From Thereva unica (lineage: Eukaryota; Arthropoda; Insecta; Diptera; Therevidae): a DNA stretch of 64,000 nt. How positions within the stretch are numbered: position 1 is the stretch's first letter; each line of letters begins with the position of its first letter. The notes beneath the pieces were generated by a model. That model was given only the letters and a program-made list of their open reading frames with translations, did not search any database and was not told where the DNA came from. Below, one piece after another: positions 31,594-42,065 of this stretch. A program made the translations under genes and the position numbers. Location of the stretch: the NCBI GenBank assembly GCA_949987705.1, contig OX465281.1, positions 242,875,143-242,939,142 of the forward strand, written 5' to 3'.

Positions 31594-33733
31594 CTTAAAG
31601 GAAAATTAACGTTTAAACAGCGGCAAGAGAAGGAAAAAAATTCTGTGAAGAATATACAAAATTTAGCGAAAATTCCTTCAATATTTGAGTATTTTGAATA
31701 ATTTTGCATATGATAAATTGGAAATTCACCCATCGAACAACGAGCACATAAAGATTCGCTGAAATACCTTTGCGTGCACATATATTTATAGATGTATTGG
31801 ATTTCTCGCATATATAAATAAATCAAATCCCGCTTGTGTCATATAAAAAGTGTTCAAACCCTTCATGACTGGGGAAGCTCGTTCATTATCATGCTCGTTA
31901 TCCGATGTGACTCGCTATGTCGCAAATGTTGGCGAATATTTACTCATATGCAAATGAAGGGCTCCAGATATGCAATCAATCATGCAATGGGCAAATATTA
32001 TATAAGTCTGGGGATACCAGAATCAACATGGCCGATAAAAGGGCAAAGCCTCTGCAATTTGCGTGCTCGGACGATGGTATGAGTCGTCCGGATCCAGAGT
32101 ACTATACTAACTGAAACCGAGCAGTGGAGAATTGGAGCATGACGTGCTATCATCGTCGTCGCTATGGAAGTCAACATGTCAGAAAGAGGTTCTGGATGTA
32201 AAGGCAGGCAGGACTCGGGAACGTCATCTAGCGGAATGGCAGCAGAGTGTTATAGCGATTAAGCTGCTATCCACGAGGCAACGAAGCAAATATTGCCAGC
32301 CCCATACCATGTCTCCTTGATGATAGTAGTTTGTATTTCGCTGAGATTTTCTGTTAACTTTCCTTGCAGGGGCGAGTTGGGCTTATATAGGTCTTTATCG
32401 AGTCCAGGACAAGACGTTCCAGGACTCATCGATCCGTTTCGTTCACCCTGTGCAGAATGCACCCGAGATTAATGATATTATGCTAGGAGCTAAGGAGCTG
32501 ACTGGGCTGACACGAGATTGGCATCTCTGGAAGCTCGAAGTTCGAATGGTGATGGCTCAATCCTATTGGCCAGGACTTTCTAAACAGGTCACGTGTTGGG
32601 CAAGTTAAGAAATTGGCCATTATCGGGCGAAAAACCAATTAACTACCCAAATTAATGGCTGCTGGAGGAATTTCACTTGGATCCAATAATAATTTCGCTA
32701 CTTTCTGTTGTTGGCAACTGGGCGCTGGTCGATAGAGCCGGAACAAGGACGAAAAGTACTTTAGATGACTTCACAGTATGTGTGTGTGTGCGTGCCAAGT
32801 TGGAACATGAGTAATCAACGCCAACATCGCCCCGATCCTAGCAGGGCTTTATGCAATAAAATGGCGCCTAAATTAGACAAGTTGAGAATTAATTCCTACC
32901 ATTCTTTTTCTTGCACATTGTTCAGCTGCGGCCGGGCTACGTGGAGCATCCGAAGCTGTTGTTATGCCGTTTGACTGACGTGCTACAAGATATTTCACTT
33001 TGCAGATTGCTTTATTGTCTGTGCATACATTTCCGTTTGAAGTGTCATTTCGCCACCCCCACTCCCACGATTACTTAGTCATCGCAGCATCCTCTACTCT
33101 AGCACCGCCGCCCCGGGGTCGCGCTGTTGTTCAAATTAAAATTCAAAACCGGATCGATCCAGGATCCTCTTATACAGCTTCAAGTCAACCCTGAGGGTGT
33201 AATGTCTTTGAGAATTTTGTAGCACTCGAGAATGAAAGACTTAAGTCCTTAAGGCTCTTATGGCACCCCCCAAATCGCGTATTTATGCATATTGAGAGGT
33301 GTTAGCAGATCGATAAAATAAATTTTTATAGGCAGCACGAATCGATATAACGTTAGATATGATACGGGTTTATACTTTTCTTATCCTTGCTACCTTCGTA
33401 CAGGCGCTCTCAATATGCTGCCCTCCCTTCCTTATGACGATACTTTATGACGTTATTCTGGTTGGGAAAATTGCGTTAGAAATCAAATGATAAGAGAAAG
33501 TTCGTACGGTCTTAAGACATCTGCCATTTCATCACGGCATCCTGGCACACACCCTCTCCTCTGTAGCAGCACGCCCTACTAACCGTTGAATAAAATGGAA
33601 TCCATGAATTTAAAGAGCCTGTTTTAAGGGGAAATCAAGCAGTCGTAAAATGCCTGCAAGTTTTTATTAAATTTATAATGAAGATTTTTGAGCGAAGTGA
33701 ATTTGAAGTCTTAAGATGCTTTCATATCCGTTC
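31594..33733. other. No gene recognised; less AT-rich stretch
   Basis: Between about 31850 and 33200 base composition looks more balanced and several 60-90 codon frames occur on both strands, none with a recognised motif. It could be an unrecognised exon or an old element. A short TG run lies at about 32778-32792. Confidence 0.4.
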
Positions 33734-34223
33734 TTTTTTTTTTTTTTTTTTTTTTTTTATGTGGCAGACTAGAGGCTTAGGGAAAGTCCCTTTGTACTGT
33801 CGACAATCTATTTTTTTTCCGTATACACCGTCGAACAGCAGCTCTAGCCGGAAGATAGAGAGAAGAGAGAGAAAGAAGAGAGGAAGGAACTGTCACAACC
33901 TGGCTGCGATATTTTTATTCCACCAACTCTCAACCATTTCGCGACTCTGACATCGGGGCATCGAGAACAACTCGCTGGAGTGTTATGCCTCCTGAAACGA
34001 GTTGAATCTCTTCAACCAACCGATGGCATGCGCTTGGTGGAGCGTGGAAGAGAACTAGTGAAGGCTATGACAGGAGGAATCAGGAATGTAAAGAGGGAAG
34101 AAGAAAGAAGGAAAGTTATGTAGGCGGGAAATTGGGAAAGGCTAGGACCGTGGCACCACCGGGATTCGAACCCGGGACCTCTGGGGATAGTAGTCAGGCG
34201 CCTTACCCCTAGACTACCGAGGC
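33734..34223 (-). mobile_element. tRNA-derived SINE, copy 1
   Basis: On the minus strand a tRNA-like head (34223-34150) is followed by a body of about 340 bp and a 3' end AAGCCTCTAGTCTGCCACAT plus poly-A (T-tract 33734-33758). The head has A-box-like TAGTCTAGGGG and a perfect B box GGTTCGAATCC (plus-strand 34162-34172). The last 45 bp or so resemble the end of LINE-S. Copy 2 (46483-46953) is collinear over its full length. Two full copies plus a fragment in 64 kb suggest a family with many copies. It makes no protein; transcription would be by RNA polymerase III from the internal promoter. Confidence 0.9.
34150..34223 (-). promoter_or_regulatory. tRNA-like head with RNA polymerase III A and B boxes (SINE copy 1)
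   Basis: The minus strand begins CCTCGGTAGTCTAGGGGTAA, and the T-arm reads CCGGG-TTCGAAT-CCCGG, a perfect stem and loop. The anticodon arm is degenerate and the acceptor stem does not close, so it is not a functional tRNA gene and the parental isotype is unclear. The corresponding head of copy 2 is at 46880-46953. Confidence 0.85.
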
Positions 34224-34656
34224 CTCCGAACAACAGATACAATGCACAGTAGGACAAAGTGCCAAAAAGCTGGCCAAAATACCTAAAATCAAGATTCTAT
34301 TTCGGGAGTTCTGTTAATTGATTACCTTAATTTGTTGTTACTTCGGGGAAGAGATTTCTTTTAATACTAATTAAGTTTTTATTATTAATAAGATAATTGC
34401 GAGAGTTCGTCGTATTTTTTTGGAAATTGTTTTTAACTTCATAGGAGTAATTATTTTTATGAAAATTTATCTTGTTTTAATGGCCTTTATTTAAATGGGA
34501 ATTTTTTCATTAAAAATTACAGTTTTTTCGCATTAAATTCACCCATTTGCAAATCAAATTAATCATTTTGCATATTAAATTCACCTTTACACCTTTTTGC
34601 AAATTAAATTCATCCTTTTGGAAATAAAAATCACCCGTTTGAAAATTAATTTCTAT
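34224..34656. other. No gene recognised; AT-rich
   Basis: Between about 34515 and 34650, 'GCAAATTAAATTCA-CC' phrases recur four to five times (for example CATTTGCAAATCAAATTAAT, TTTTGCATATTAAATTCACC). This is a weak degenerate tandem pattern. Confidence 0.5.
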
Positions 34657-34883
34657 AGCCGCGTCTCCACCAACCGAACATGTTCGCCGAACAGTGTTCG
34701 ACAGACATTGGTGATGTCCGCCGAACATTGTTCGGTGTTGTAGCGAACATTGATTTGTTCGCCGTTATTGAGCTATTGAAAATGTTCGCCGAACATGTTT
34801 GGAAACCAAATGTGGAATGTTTGTCCGTTTTTATGTTCGCGAACACTGTTCGGCGAACATGTTCGGTTGGTGGAGACGCGGCT
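34657..34883. mobile_element. 227-bp MITE with 45-bp inverted ends
   Basis: The left AGCCGCGTCTCCACCAACCG, then AACATGTTCGCCGAACA, is mirrored at the right by GGTTGGTGGAGACGCGGCT. TAT flanks both sides (34654-34656 and 34884-34886), a possible 3-bp target duplication. Inside, the palindrome GTTCGCCGAAC and variants recurs six or more times. No coding. Confidence 0.85.
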
Positions 34884-34910
34884 TATATAGGTATAATTCT
34901 TCATTATATA

Positions 34911-34946
34911 TTACTAGCTGGAACCCGGTGTACTTCGCTGCACTCA
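34911..34946 (-). mobile_element. Possible Helitron-type 3' end
   Basis: The minus strand reads CGAAGTACACCGGGTTCCAG and ends CTAGT. The CTAGT ending and the 'AGCGAAG..C.CCGGGT' phrase resemble rolling-circle transposon 3' ends in insects. The required hairpin is weak and no 5' partner is identified, so confidence is low. Repeat D (35277-35430) may be part of the same element. Confidence 0.3.
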
Positions 34947-35276
34947 TATGCCATTAGTATGGCGTGCGCCAAAACAATTAGGAATCTCAAAATCTCTTTT
35001 CCAGTGGCAGTGAAAGTCCCAAATTCCTCAACGAAAGTACATTCGAAACGAAAAGTGTCACTCCGTTCGTTTAAAAACCCAAATCACACGATCATTTATA
35101 TTCCCAATCAACGTCCTCAGTGTCACTATTGTCGTGGTCAGATGGAGGGAGTGTTGTTGCCCGTAAACGAGTTTCGAAGGGGAAATTACAATGCACGTGT
35201 GCTTGTATTTTATCCGTACACGATGTGCGTGGAATTGTCATTTCCCCTCAAATTTGACTTCATATGTGTACAGGTC

Positions 35277-35430
35277 AGTACTCGTCCATTAAAATCTGTT
35301 TGTCAATTTTGGCCGTCGTGAGCCCATATGTGCTCCCATTAAAAATGGTTATAAACTCTACGGCCATCGTATTCCCAGTTAAAACCAAGCGGCCAGTGTT
35401 CACCCGTTGTAAAGCTATATTTTAGTTTTA
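35277..35430 (+). repeat. Dispersed repeat D, copy 1
   Basis: CATTAAAATCT, TTTGGCCGT-GTGAG and CGGCCAGTGTTCACCCGTTG match 49455-49570 in order and orientation. Copy 1 has about 40 extra bases (35340-35380). Confidence 0.75.
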
Positions 35431-36238
35431 CTCGGGCAAACAAACAATCGCAGTATCCAGGATTTCTTAAGAAGTGCAAGCTCCAGACTTCGGCCCGAAC
35501 TGTAACATACTTATTTCCGAACTCATAAAACATCCAAGAGTTTAAGCTCAGGGTTCATCGCCATCTCCTAAAATACCCTCCTGCGTCCTCGAAACTTGAA
35601 ATCTCTTTTATCCTATGAACTTAGCTTACCCCTAGCCATTGTACCCTGCAGTGACTCAGCACATGATGTACAGGTAATACAAAGGTTATATCTCATATTT
35701 GTATACCAGAACGCTTGAACAGTAGCGTGTCGGTTAGACTTGACTGTCGGAGTTATCGCGGGTCACTCACAAAGAACATGTAGGGCAGACTCATCTTCCT
35801 CTAGGCCAAGGTTGTTGGTGGGGTGTTCCGACCTACCCTGTAAATGTCCTGACATCAAGCAAGCAAGTACTCTAACATCAACCTAACGAATGCCCTGACC
35901 ACCTATCTAGCCCGCCCATCATTTCGTTAGCTACATAAAGTGACGGCAATCAAGTCAACAGGTGTCCTGACATCAAGGCAAAAAATGTAACAACAAGGGT
36001 ACTGACATCAACATTATCAAGAGAACCCCTTTGAATTGGGCAATCCAGGCGCGCACCTCAAAAGAAAGCGTCCTCTTCACCAAACTTGTGGGCAGGGCCG
36101 TGCCTGGGCAGCGTTCATTACGTGCGTAGCATGCCAAGGAAAGTGCGACGAATACGAGTAAAGGTCGATCCACACATATCTGCAACGCCACGGCTCTCCG
36201 TGTCCGTGGATTCCGTGATGCATTTTTCACTGACACAG
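35431..36238. other. No gene recognised
   Basis: CTGACATCAA phrases recur four times between 35849 and 36010; otherwise unremarkable. Confidence 0.5.
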
Positions 36239-37330
36239 CACAGAAGTTGGCAACACGAAATGCGAATTTTGGAAATTTTTTTTTTTCATACGTTTGTCCA
36301 TCGTTTGTCCAAGTTTGTCCAAGCAAAAGTTTTGTTTGTCCAGGCACCGTTAACAAGTTACAAGCAAAAAAAGTTTTTTGCAAATTTTTTCCACCACCAC
36401 CCCCAACTTTGCAAACACAAAATGTTTAACCGCATAGATCGTTTGTCCATCGTTTGTCCAAGTTTATCCAATTTTTTTTGTGCAGGCACCGTTAACAATT
36501 TATAAGCAAAAAATATATTTGCCAGGCACAGATTCGTTTGTCCAAGCCAGAATTCGTTTGTCCATGGACAGAAATCGTTTGTCCATGCCGGAATTCGTTT
36601 GTCCAAGCCAGAATTCGTTTGTCCATGGACAGAAATCGTTTGTCCATGCCAGAATTCGTTTTTGCAGGCACTGGCTGCGTTCGGAAACGTCATTTGCAGA
36701 GCAGTAGACGATAGTCATTCGTTCGGTATTGCAATTGATGATAATTAAGAGTTCGGAAATGCAAATTGACTATTGCCAAACGTACGGCAATGCACATTCG
36801 CACTGCCATCTTGCAATCATTTTAATGTCAGGTGGTCGAAATCATCAAATTCGCAGTAAAACTAGTCACTTCTGCAAACGGCATCAGTCATTTTTGCAGC
36901 CGACGCGACGATACCGAAAGCAGCTACAGTTTCGGACAACCGACCTGTGCCTGGACAATCGAATTCAGGCATGGACAATCGAATTCCAGCTTGGACAAAC
37001 GATTTCTGTCCATTGACAAACGAATTCTGGCTTGGACAAACGAATTCAGGCATGGGCAAACGAATCTGTGCCTGGCAAATATATTTTTTGCTTATAAATT
37101 GTTAACGGTACCTGGAAAAAAAATTGGGCTTGGACAAACGATGGACAAACGATCTATGCGGTTGAACTATGCTGGTTGAAAAAATTTGCAAAAAACTTTT
37201 TTTGCTTGTAACTTGTTAACGGTGCCTGGACAAAAAAAACTTTTGCCTGGACAAACTTGGACAAACGATGGACAAACGTATGACAAAAAAAAATTTCCAA
37301 AATTCGCATTTCGTGTTGCCAACTTCACAG
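36239..37330. mobile_element. Foldback-type element with long repeat-built inverted arms
   Basis: Left arm (36244 to about 36690) and right arm (about 36940-37325) are inverse copies starting AAGTTGGCAACACGAAATGC, flanked by CACAG on both sides (36239-36243 and 37326-37330), a candidate 5-bp target duplication. Each arm is layered: a terminal unique end, two related blocks each holding GTTTGTCCATCGTTTGTCCA and GGCACCGTTAACAA, then an inner tandem field of about 27-bp units (AATTCGTTTGTCCAAGCCAG, GAAATCGTTTGTCCATGC). A loop of about 250 bp, itself weakly self-complementary, separates the arms. Frames spanning the arms are repeat artefacts. Organisation recalls Drosophila foldback elements, but homology is not claimed. 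No transposase. Confidence 0.9.
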
Positions 37331-37719
37331 ACCTATCTAAAGTGTGTCATGGAATTTAGCGTGGAGTAAGTGGAGGAGGTAGCTAAACGACAGTGCTTCT
37401 CATCTGCTGCATTCGTTCTCCTTCAGCTGTGGGTGGCCCAACATTCATTTAGTTAGAGCTAACAGCGACACCTTTTGATGGTTATAGTAGGAAATTGATA
37501 GTGAGAAATATGAGGCGTCAATCCAAGGATCTGCCAGCTGCACATCACTCCGCATAAGATAGGGGTTATACACCAATATTATTCACCTTCATCGACAGTG
37601 CAGCAACAATTTTATTGAATTGTCTGTGTCGAGCTCATTGTTTCCATGGTGTATGGGTCGAATGTAAAATAGTAACCTTAGATTACTAGGAAGTACAGCT
37701 ATGTACTTGCCACGGAGGA
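37331..37719. other. No gene recognised
   Basis: Unremarkable sequence between two inverted-repeat elements. Confidence 0.5.
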
Positions 37720-38115
37720 TATCGAGCTAGTGATGAGCAAGACTGGTGTTGCAGTCTTACTGATCTTGTACATTTTCAAGACAAGACAGGACAAGACAAG
37801 ACTGCAAGATCAAAATAGTAAGAGTTTCTTCTAATTACTAAGCGCCAAAAGTCTTGCTAAAAGTCTTGCAACAAGTCTTGCAACAAGTCTTGCAACAAGT
37901 ATTGCAACAAGTCTTGCAGTCTTGTCTCGGTTTTGCTAAAGGTGCAAGACAAGACTTTTTGCTCATCGCTGCAAGACTTTGGGCACTTAGTGACGAGAAG
38001 AAACTCTTACTAACTTGATCTTGCAGTCTTGCCTTGTCCTTATCCTGTCTTGTCTTGATCTTGCTTTGGTCTTGCTAAATGTGCAAGACAAGTCTTGCTC
38101 GTCACTATATCGGGA
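37720..38115. mobile_element. 380-bp hAT-like MITE
   Basis: The ends TAGTGATGAGCAAGACT (37728) and, inverted, TAGTGACGAGCAAGACTT (38107) start with the TAGTG terminus common in hAT elements. Imperfect 8-bp flanks TATCGAGC (37720-37727) and TATCGGGA (38108-38115) agree at six of eight positions. The arms extend more than 110 bp with an AAGACAAGACAGGA phrase and AGTAAGAGTTTCTTCT in each. The centre holds a 12-bp tandem repeat, AAGTCTTGCAAC, about five units (37858-37915), and an inner AGCGATGAGCAA end-like copy near 37965. No coding. Confidence 0.8.
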
Positions 38116-40989
38116 GTACTTTGATTCGGGCATGAACACTCGTCGTTTTGGCCACGATCCTTAAATGTGGCGGAGAACGTGGAGCACGTAGGAGGATATA
38201 CTGCTATAGAGGATATCAGCTTTGCGAAATCGACGCCCGTTAAACGTGAGCTTTGGGTAAATTTCTTCTCTTTTGTGTGTTCTCATATAATATTCAGGAG
38301 TTCAAACGCAAGGTCTATTGCCCCCTCCTTGAGCACCCTCCAGACCCCTATTAACTTAACCTAACCTGGCCTATATTCCTTCTTTCAAACCAAGCTTATT
38401 ATTAGGAATTGCACGGTGTTGGTGTCATGACATGACGGGCTGGTAGTGCAAACGGTGACTCCTAGGGATATGCAAGAAGGAGCACCAGCTAGATCCATCC
38501 CGTAACCGTGGCCCGAAGAATTGGAGGATCAGGATGTGTTTTTAGTGAGTTCGAATTTTACATAACCTTCTGGCAGAACCTTGATGACACCTCCAGCCCT
38601 ATCGACCTCCCAAAAGGATAAAAAATATAGAAAAAAATAAAGTGCGTCATTTTTTGCTTCATTATACCCATACTCTCGTGAGCCTTTCTAATTTCCAATG
38701 CCTATATGCCTAATGTCTAAAATAACAACAGCGCCACCCGTGAAAAGCCTAAGAACTAATGAGCCCAAGTTGTACCAGAAGATTTTATTTTATTAAAGGC
38801 AACAATCACACCTCACTGAACAATCACTCAACGCTCTTCCTTCAGCTGAAGGACGTCCATTGCAACTCCCTTAACAAGAATGAATTTTTGGTGGACTTTT
38901 AGCACTGATTTTTCCTTTTTTGGTAATTTTGTTTATACAGCTCCAACTTCCGAAATAAATTATTTCCAATCCGGGAGGAGGAAATTCAAATAAAACTTTC
39001 TACGAAAATTATCCTTTCTGTGGATCCTTCTGCCGCTGCTCTGCCATCTGGGCGTAACAAATTAAGTTACATTGTCGAGCTACTTTGCAGGAGCGTGTAA
39101 GGGTAACGTTGATTTGCTTTTATCGTAATGAGCTTTATTTTATTTACACGTGGGACTTGGCAAATTCACTGCCAGTTTTGGTAATAAACAATAACAAAGT
39201 AAAATTAATATACTACACTCACTTTCTGCAAGCGTTGTCCTAATTATGATGGAATTATATTTAGAAGTGAATTTGCTCATCTCGTGTTTTTGGTGTGTTT
39301 GGAAGTTCGTTCGTGTGACGTCAATCACAATTGGTTTGGCACGATTAAAACAAAAACAAAAGAAAAATTCTCGTCCTTGAAGGAAGTTCAGGAAATTTTT
39401 CCCTTCTTTAGTCCTTTTTCTTCAAAAGATTCTTCTGATCGATTTCATTCTCGATTTACTTTGGAAAGACATTATGATTTCATTCGAGTCCCAAAAGAGA
39501 CGTTTTCCGGTTGTTTGTGCTGAATTCGAGATTGTGGCGGAACCGAATATCTGGCATCGTTGCAGGAGTAAATTTCACCTGGGCCCGAAGGGATGTCTCC
39601 GGTGCAATAGAGCTCAATAAGTTCAGGATTGTTCTTGGTAGTGTGAATGGAAAATCGTCTTACTTATTTTCTGAAGGAGAGACAGGAAATAAAAAATGGA
39701 GGAAAAAATCCAGCTGCCAGGATGTGCAGGAAGCAAACTTCACATTCAAAATGCTTTTGGAGTCTTTAGACATCCTTCTCTGTCCTAGTCAACGAAGATC
39801 CCCATCTTTAGCTTTCGTTAGGTACACTGGGGTGGAGCAGAGCAATTTGCAATTTAATGAAATGACACTGTGATGAATACCAGGCAGCTGTATTTGCATA
39901 ATCCTTGTAACATCAACACTCGGCTGAGGACTCTGACACTCTCGCCATGATCCTGGCTGATCAGCCGTGCGCCTGGGTAATGACTATGCCTATGTAGTAG
40001 AATACAGGATGTACATATGCCACCAGCCATAAGGAATTGTAGATCAAAATGAGGGTTTTAAGCACTTCTCAGGCGCGGGCCGAGGTCCTACACAGGTTCC
40101 TTTTGTATGGGCATAAAATTTAAATAAATACCATTATTTTATTTTATTCTTTTTTGTTCCAAGAAAAACACCCCTTGTGAACAGAGGATGAATTTTCTAA
40201 CCCAGAAAAGCTAGGTTTGTTCTGTTCTTGTTGATGTTAGTTACTACCGAGAATTTTTTTTTGTGATAGCTCCTAGGATGCCGCAATATTAAGGAGAAGG
40301 TGGCGAATTTTTTATCTGGGTAGCAATTTGAATATGGGTATTACTTTGCTTGCATTAAAATTTGACAGGATTTATGGGTAGCTTTAGAATAATTTGTGTT
40401 AATTTTTGAATTTAAATTTATGCCCAGATATGCATGAGAAAATATGCAAATTCAGTATAAAGATGTCATGTTGTAATACACTTTAGACCTGCTAAATATC
40501 AAAAGACAACCAGGCTTTAATTTTATGAAGAAAGGATATGCAATACTCCTTTGTTTGTTTGACACAGTTTCTATGAAAATTGCATATGAAACTTTTCATT
40601 GAAAAATCGATGCACAAATTTTAATGTCTTTTTATATGTTTCTTTTTATAATAGAGCTTATGGATTTGACTCGAAAAAGAACAAAGGCGTTGACAGAAAT
40701 AATTTAACATTACACGATTAAAAGAACAAAGAACGTTTAAGCAAGCAGCAGGTAGGAAGAGTAGAACGTAGGAGTATTAACATTAGGGCAGCTCTCAAAC
40801 AAAAAGTCTAAGTAGCAACAGAAACTATCTTGGGATTTTACAACAGTAGACTTTAGTATGATGAGTAGTACAGGCAGTAGTACCAATTCTAGCAAAAATT
40901 ATTTAGAAAAAAAAAAAACTGTTTAATATACCACATTTTTAATACGAACTAAAAAGTATAGAATAATTATCTCCTATATACAGATTTAG
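38116..40989. other. No gene recognised
   Basis: No element or exon recognised. Two plus-strand frames (39284-39523 and 39511-39873) overlap and show no known motif. AT-rich runs lie near 40130 and 40905. Confidence 0.5.
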
Positions 40990-41001
40990 AACAGCTGAGA
41001 T

Positions 41002-41400
41002 GGCCGCCGTGGATCTAACGGTATATTAGGTGTACTATATTGCTTATGATATCCTTTCATTTTATACCCATGTCGAAGGGGTTGTGAAGAAAATGGTAAT
41101 CCGTCTTCTAGAGATGGCCGCCATGAATCTTAAGACATAACCTATTGTATTCTACTTGTGATGTATGCTTATTGTATTTCAAAATTATATTCTACTTAGC
41201 ATACCCTTTCATTTGATACGCATGGCGAGGGGGTTGTGAAGAAAATGTTAATACGCCCACTTGCGACGGCCGCAGTGGATCTAACGGTATATTAAGAATA
41301 CCATATTTCATTGTCATCGGAGCTAAATCTGTGTGCAAAATTTCAGCATAATCGGATAACCGTCTGTATGCTAAAAATTGATTCCAAAAATTGTACCGGA
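41002..41400 (+). repeat. Repeat B, copy 2 (three tandem units)
   Basis: Units start at GGCCGCCGTGGATCTAACGG (41002), GGCCGCCATGAATCT (41116) and GGCCGCAGTGGATCTAACGG (41268). Each contains CCTTTCATTT-ATAC-CAT and GGGGTTGTGAAGAAAATG where complete. After the last unit come GTGCAAAATTTCAGCATAAT and GGACAAACAGAGAGACAAG, phrases often seen at the edge of insect elements. Inverse copy at 9550-9710. Confidence 0.75.
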
Positions 41401-41585
41401 CAAACAGAGAGACAAGAAAGCGATCTAATGAAAACGTTAAAAAAACTAATAAATATGCTTTTATTTTAATTTAAAATGAACCAAAAAAATAAAAATAATT
41501 TTGAATGTAAAGTTTTTATTGCTGCCGCCACTTGCTTATGTAAAAAAGCGTGGCTATCAAATTCGTTCAGTTTTCTTACGGCACC

Positions 41586-41614
41586 ACGGCACACCATATT
41601 TGGTTCAGGCTTTA
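41586..41614. mobile_element. End fragment of the MITE family seen at 48221-48375
   Basis: The sequence GGCACACCATATTTGGTTCA and GGCTT is similar to the right end of the element at 48221-48375 (GGCATCTCATCTTTGGTTCA). The Harbinger-type MITE begins at the next base. Confidence 0.5.
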
Positions 41615-41756
41615 AGGCCCCCATACACGGTCAAATTGGATGTACATCCAGATTTTCATCAACCTATGCGCCTATGGTCGACTGGCTCACCATCGATAGT
41701 TTTAGTTGTTCATCCGCTCTTCGATGTGCATCCAATTTGACCGTGTATGGGGGCCT
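41615..41756. mobile_element. 142-bp Harbinger-type MITE
   Basis: The inverted ends AGGCCCCCATACACGGTCAA and TTGACCGTGTATGGGGGCCT continue into ATTGGATGTACATCC / CGATGTGCATCCAAT. The 3-bp TTA occurs on both sides (41612-41614 and 41757-41759). A TWA duplication is the PIF/Harbinger signature, so assignment is by duplication length and sequence rather than by transposase. Confidence 0.8.
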
Positions 41757-41815
41757 TTAGTTTTTAAATACGCCGCAACAGCGAACGCATGTTGCTCACC
41801 GATTCACTGAGACAT
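41757..41815 (-). pseudogene. Possible mariner-type transposase N-terminus interrupted by a MITE
   Basis: The minus strand from 41815 reads MSQ*IGEQHAFAVAAYLKT. This resembles the start of insect mariner-superfamily transposases with a helix-turn-helix region ('.EQRAF.V.AY.K'). A stop lies at the fourth codon and the 142-bp MITE begins immediately afterwards. The match is only about 14 residues, so this is tentative. The open sequence upstream (41815-42010) would be the leader. Confidence 0.35.
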
Positions 41816-42018
41816 CGTGACTAAATAATCCGCACTAATGCCGCGTCGAATCAGCCCCTTCCGCGCAACGGTCGTAGAAATATTTGAATTGAAATTCATG
41901 ATTTCGTCACGGAATACCCTGTATTTGTTACATCTTTTTTCGCTCGCTACGGATATGATTCTAACAACATTTAGGGCCACATACATCAACGAAGATAAGG
42001 TAGATAGGTTAACTGTTA

Positions 42019-42065
42019 AGGCCCCCATTGGATGTACATCCAGATTTTCATCAAACCCATCTGCA
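42019..42065 (+). mobile_element. Truncated second copy of the 142-bp MITE
   Basis: Starts AGGCCCCCAT after TTA, lacks the next 13 bases (ACACGGTCAAATT) of the longer copy, then runs TGGATGTACATCCAGATTTT and CATCAA before diverging. The right end is missing. Confidence 0.75.

Noticed and set aside
34150..34223. Functional tRNA gene
   Set aside because: A and B boxes are good but the anticodon arm is degenerate, the acceptor stem does not close, and the segment is the head of a dispersed SINE with poly-A tail.
36358..37179. Several 60-139 codon frames rich in 'GQTN/FVCP' phrases
   Set aside because: They are translations of the tandem GTTTGTCCA units in the foldback arms and appear on both strands; no coding role.
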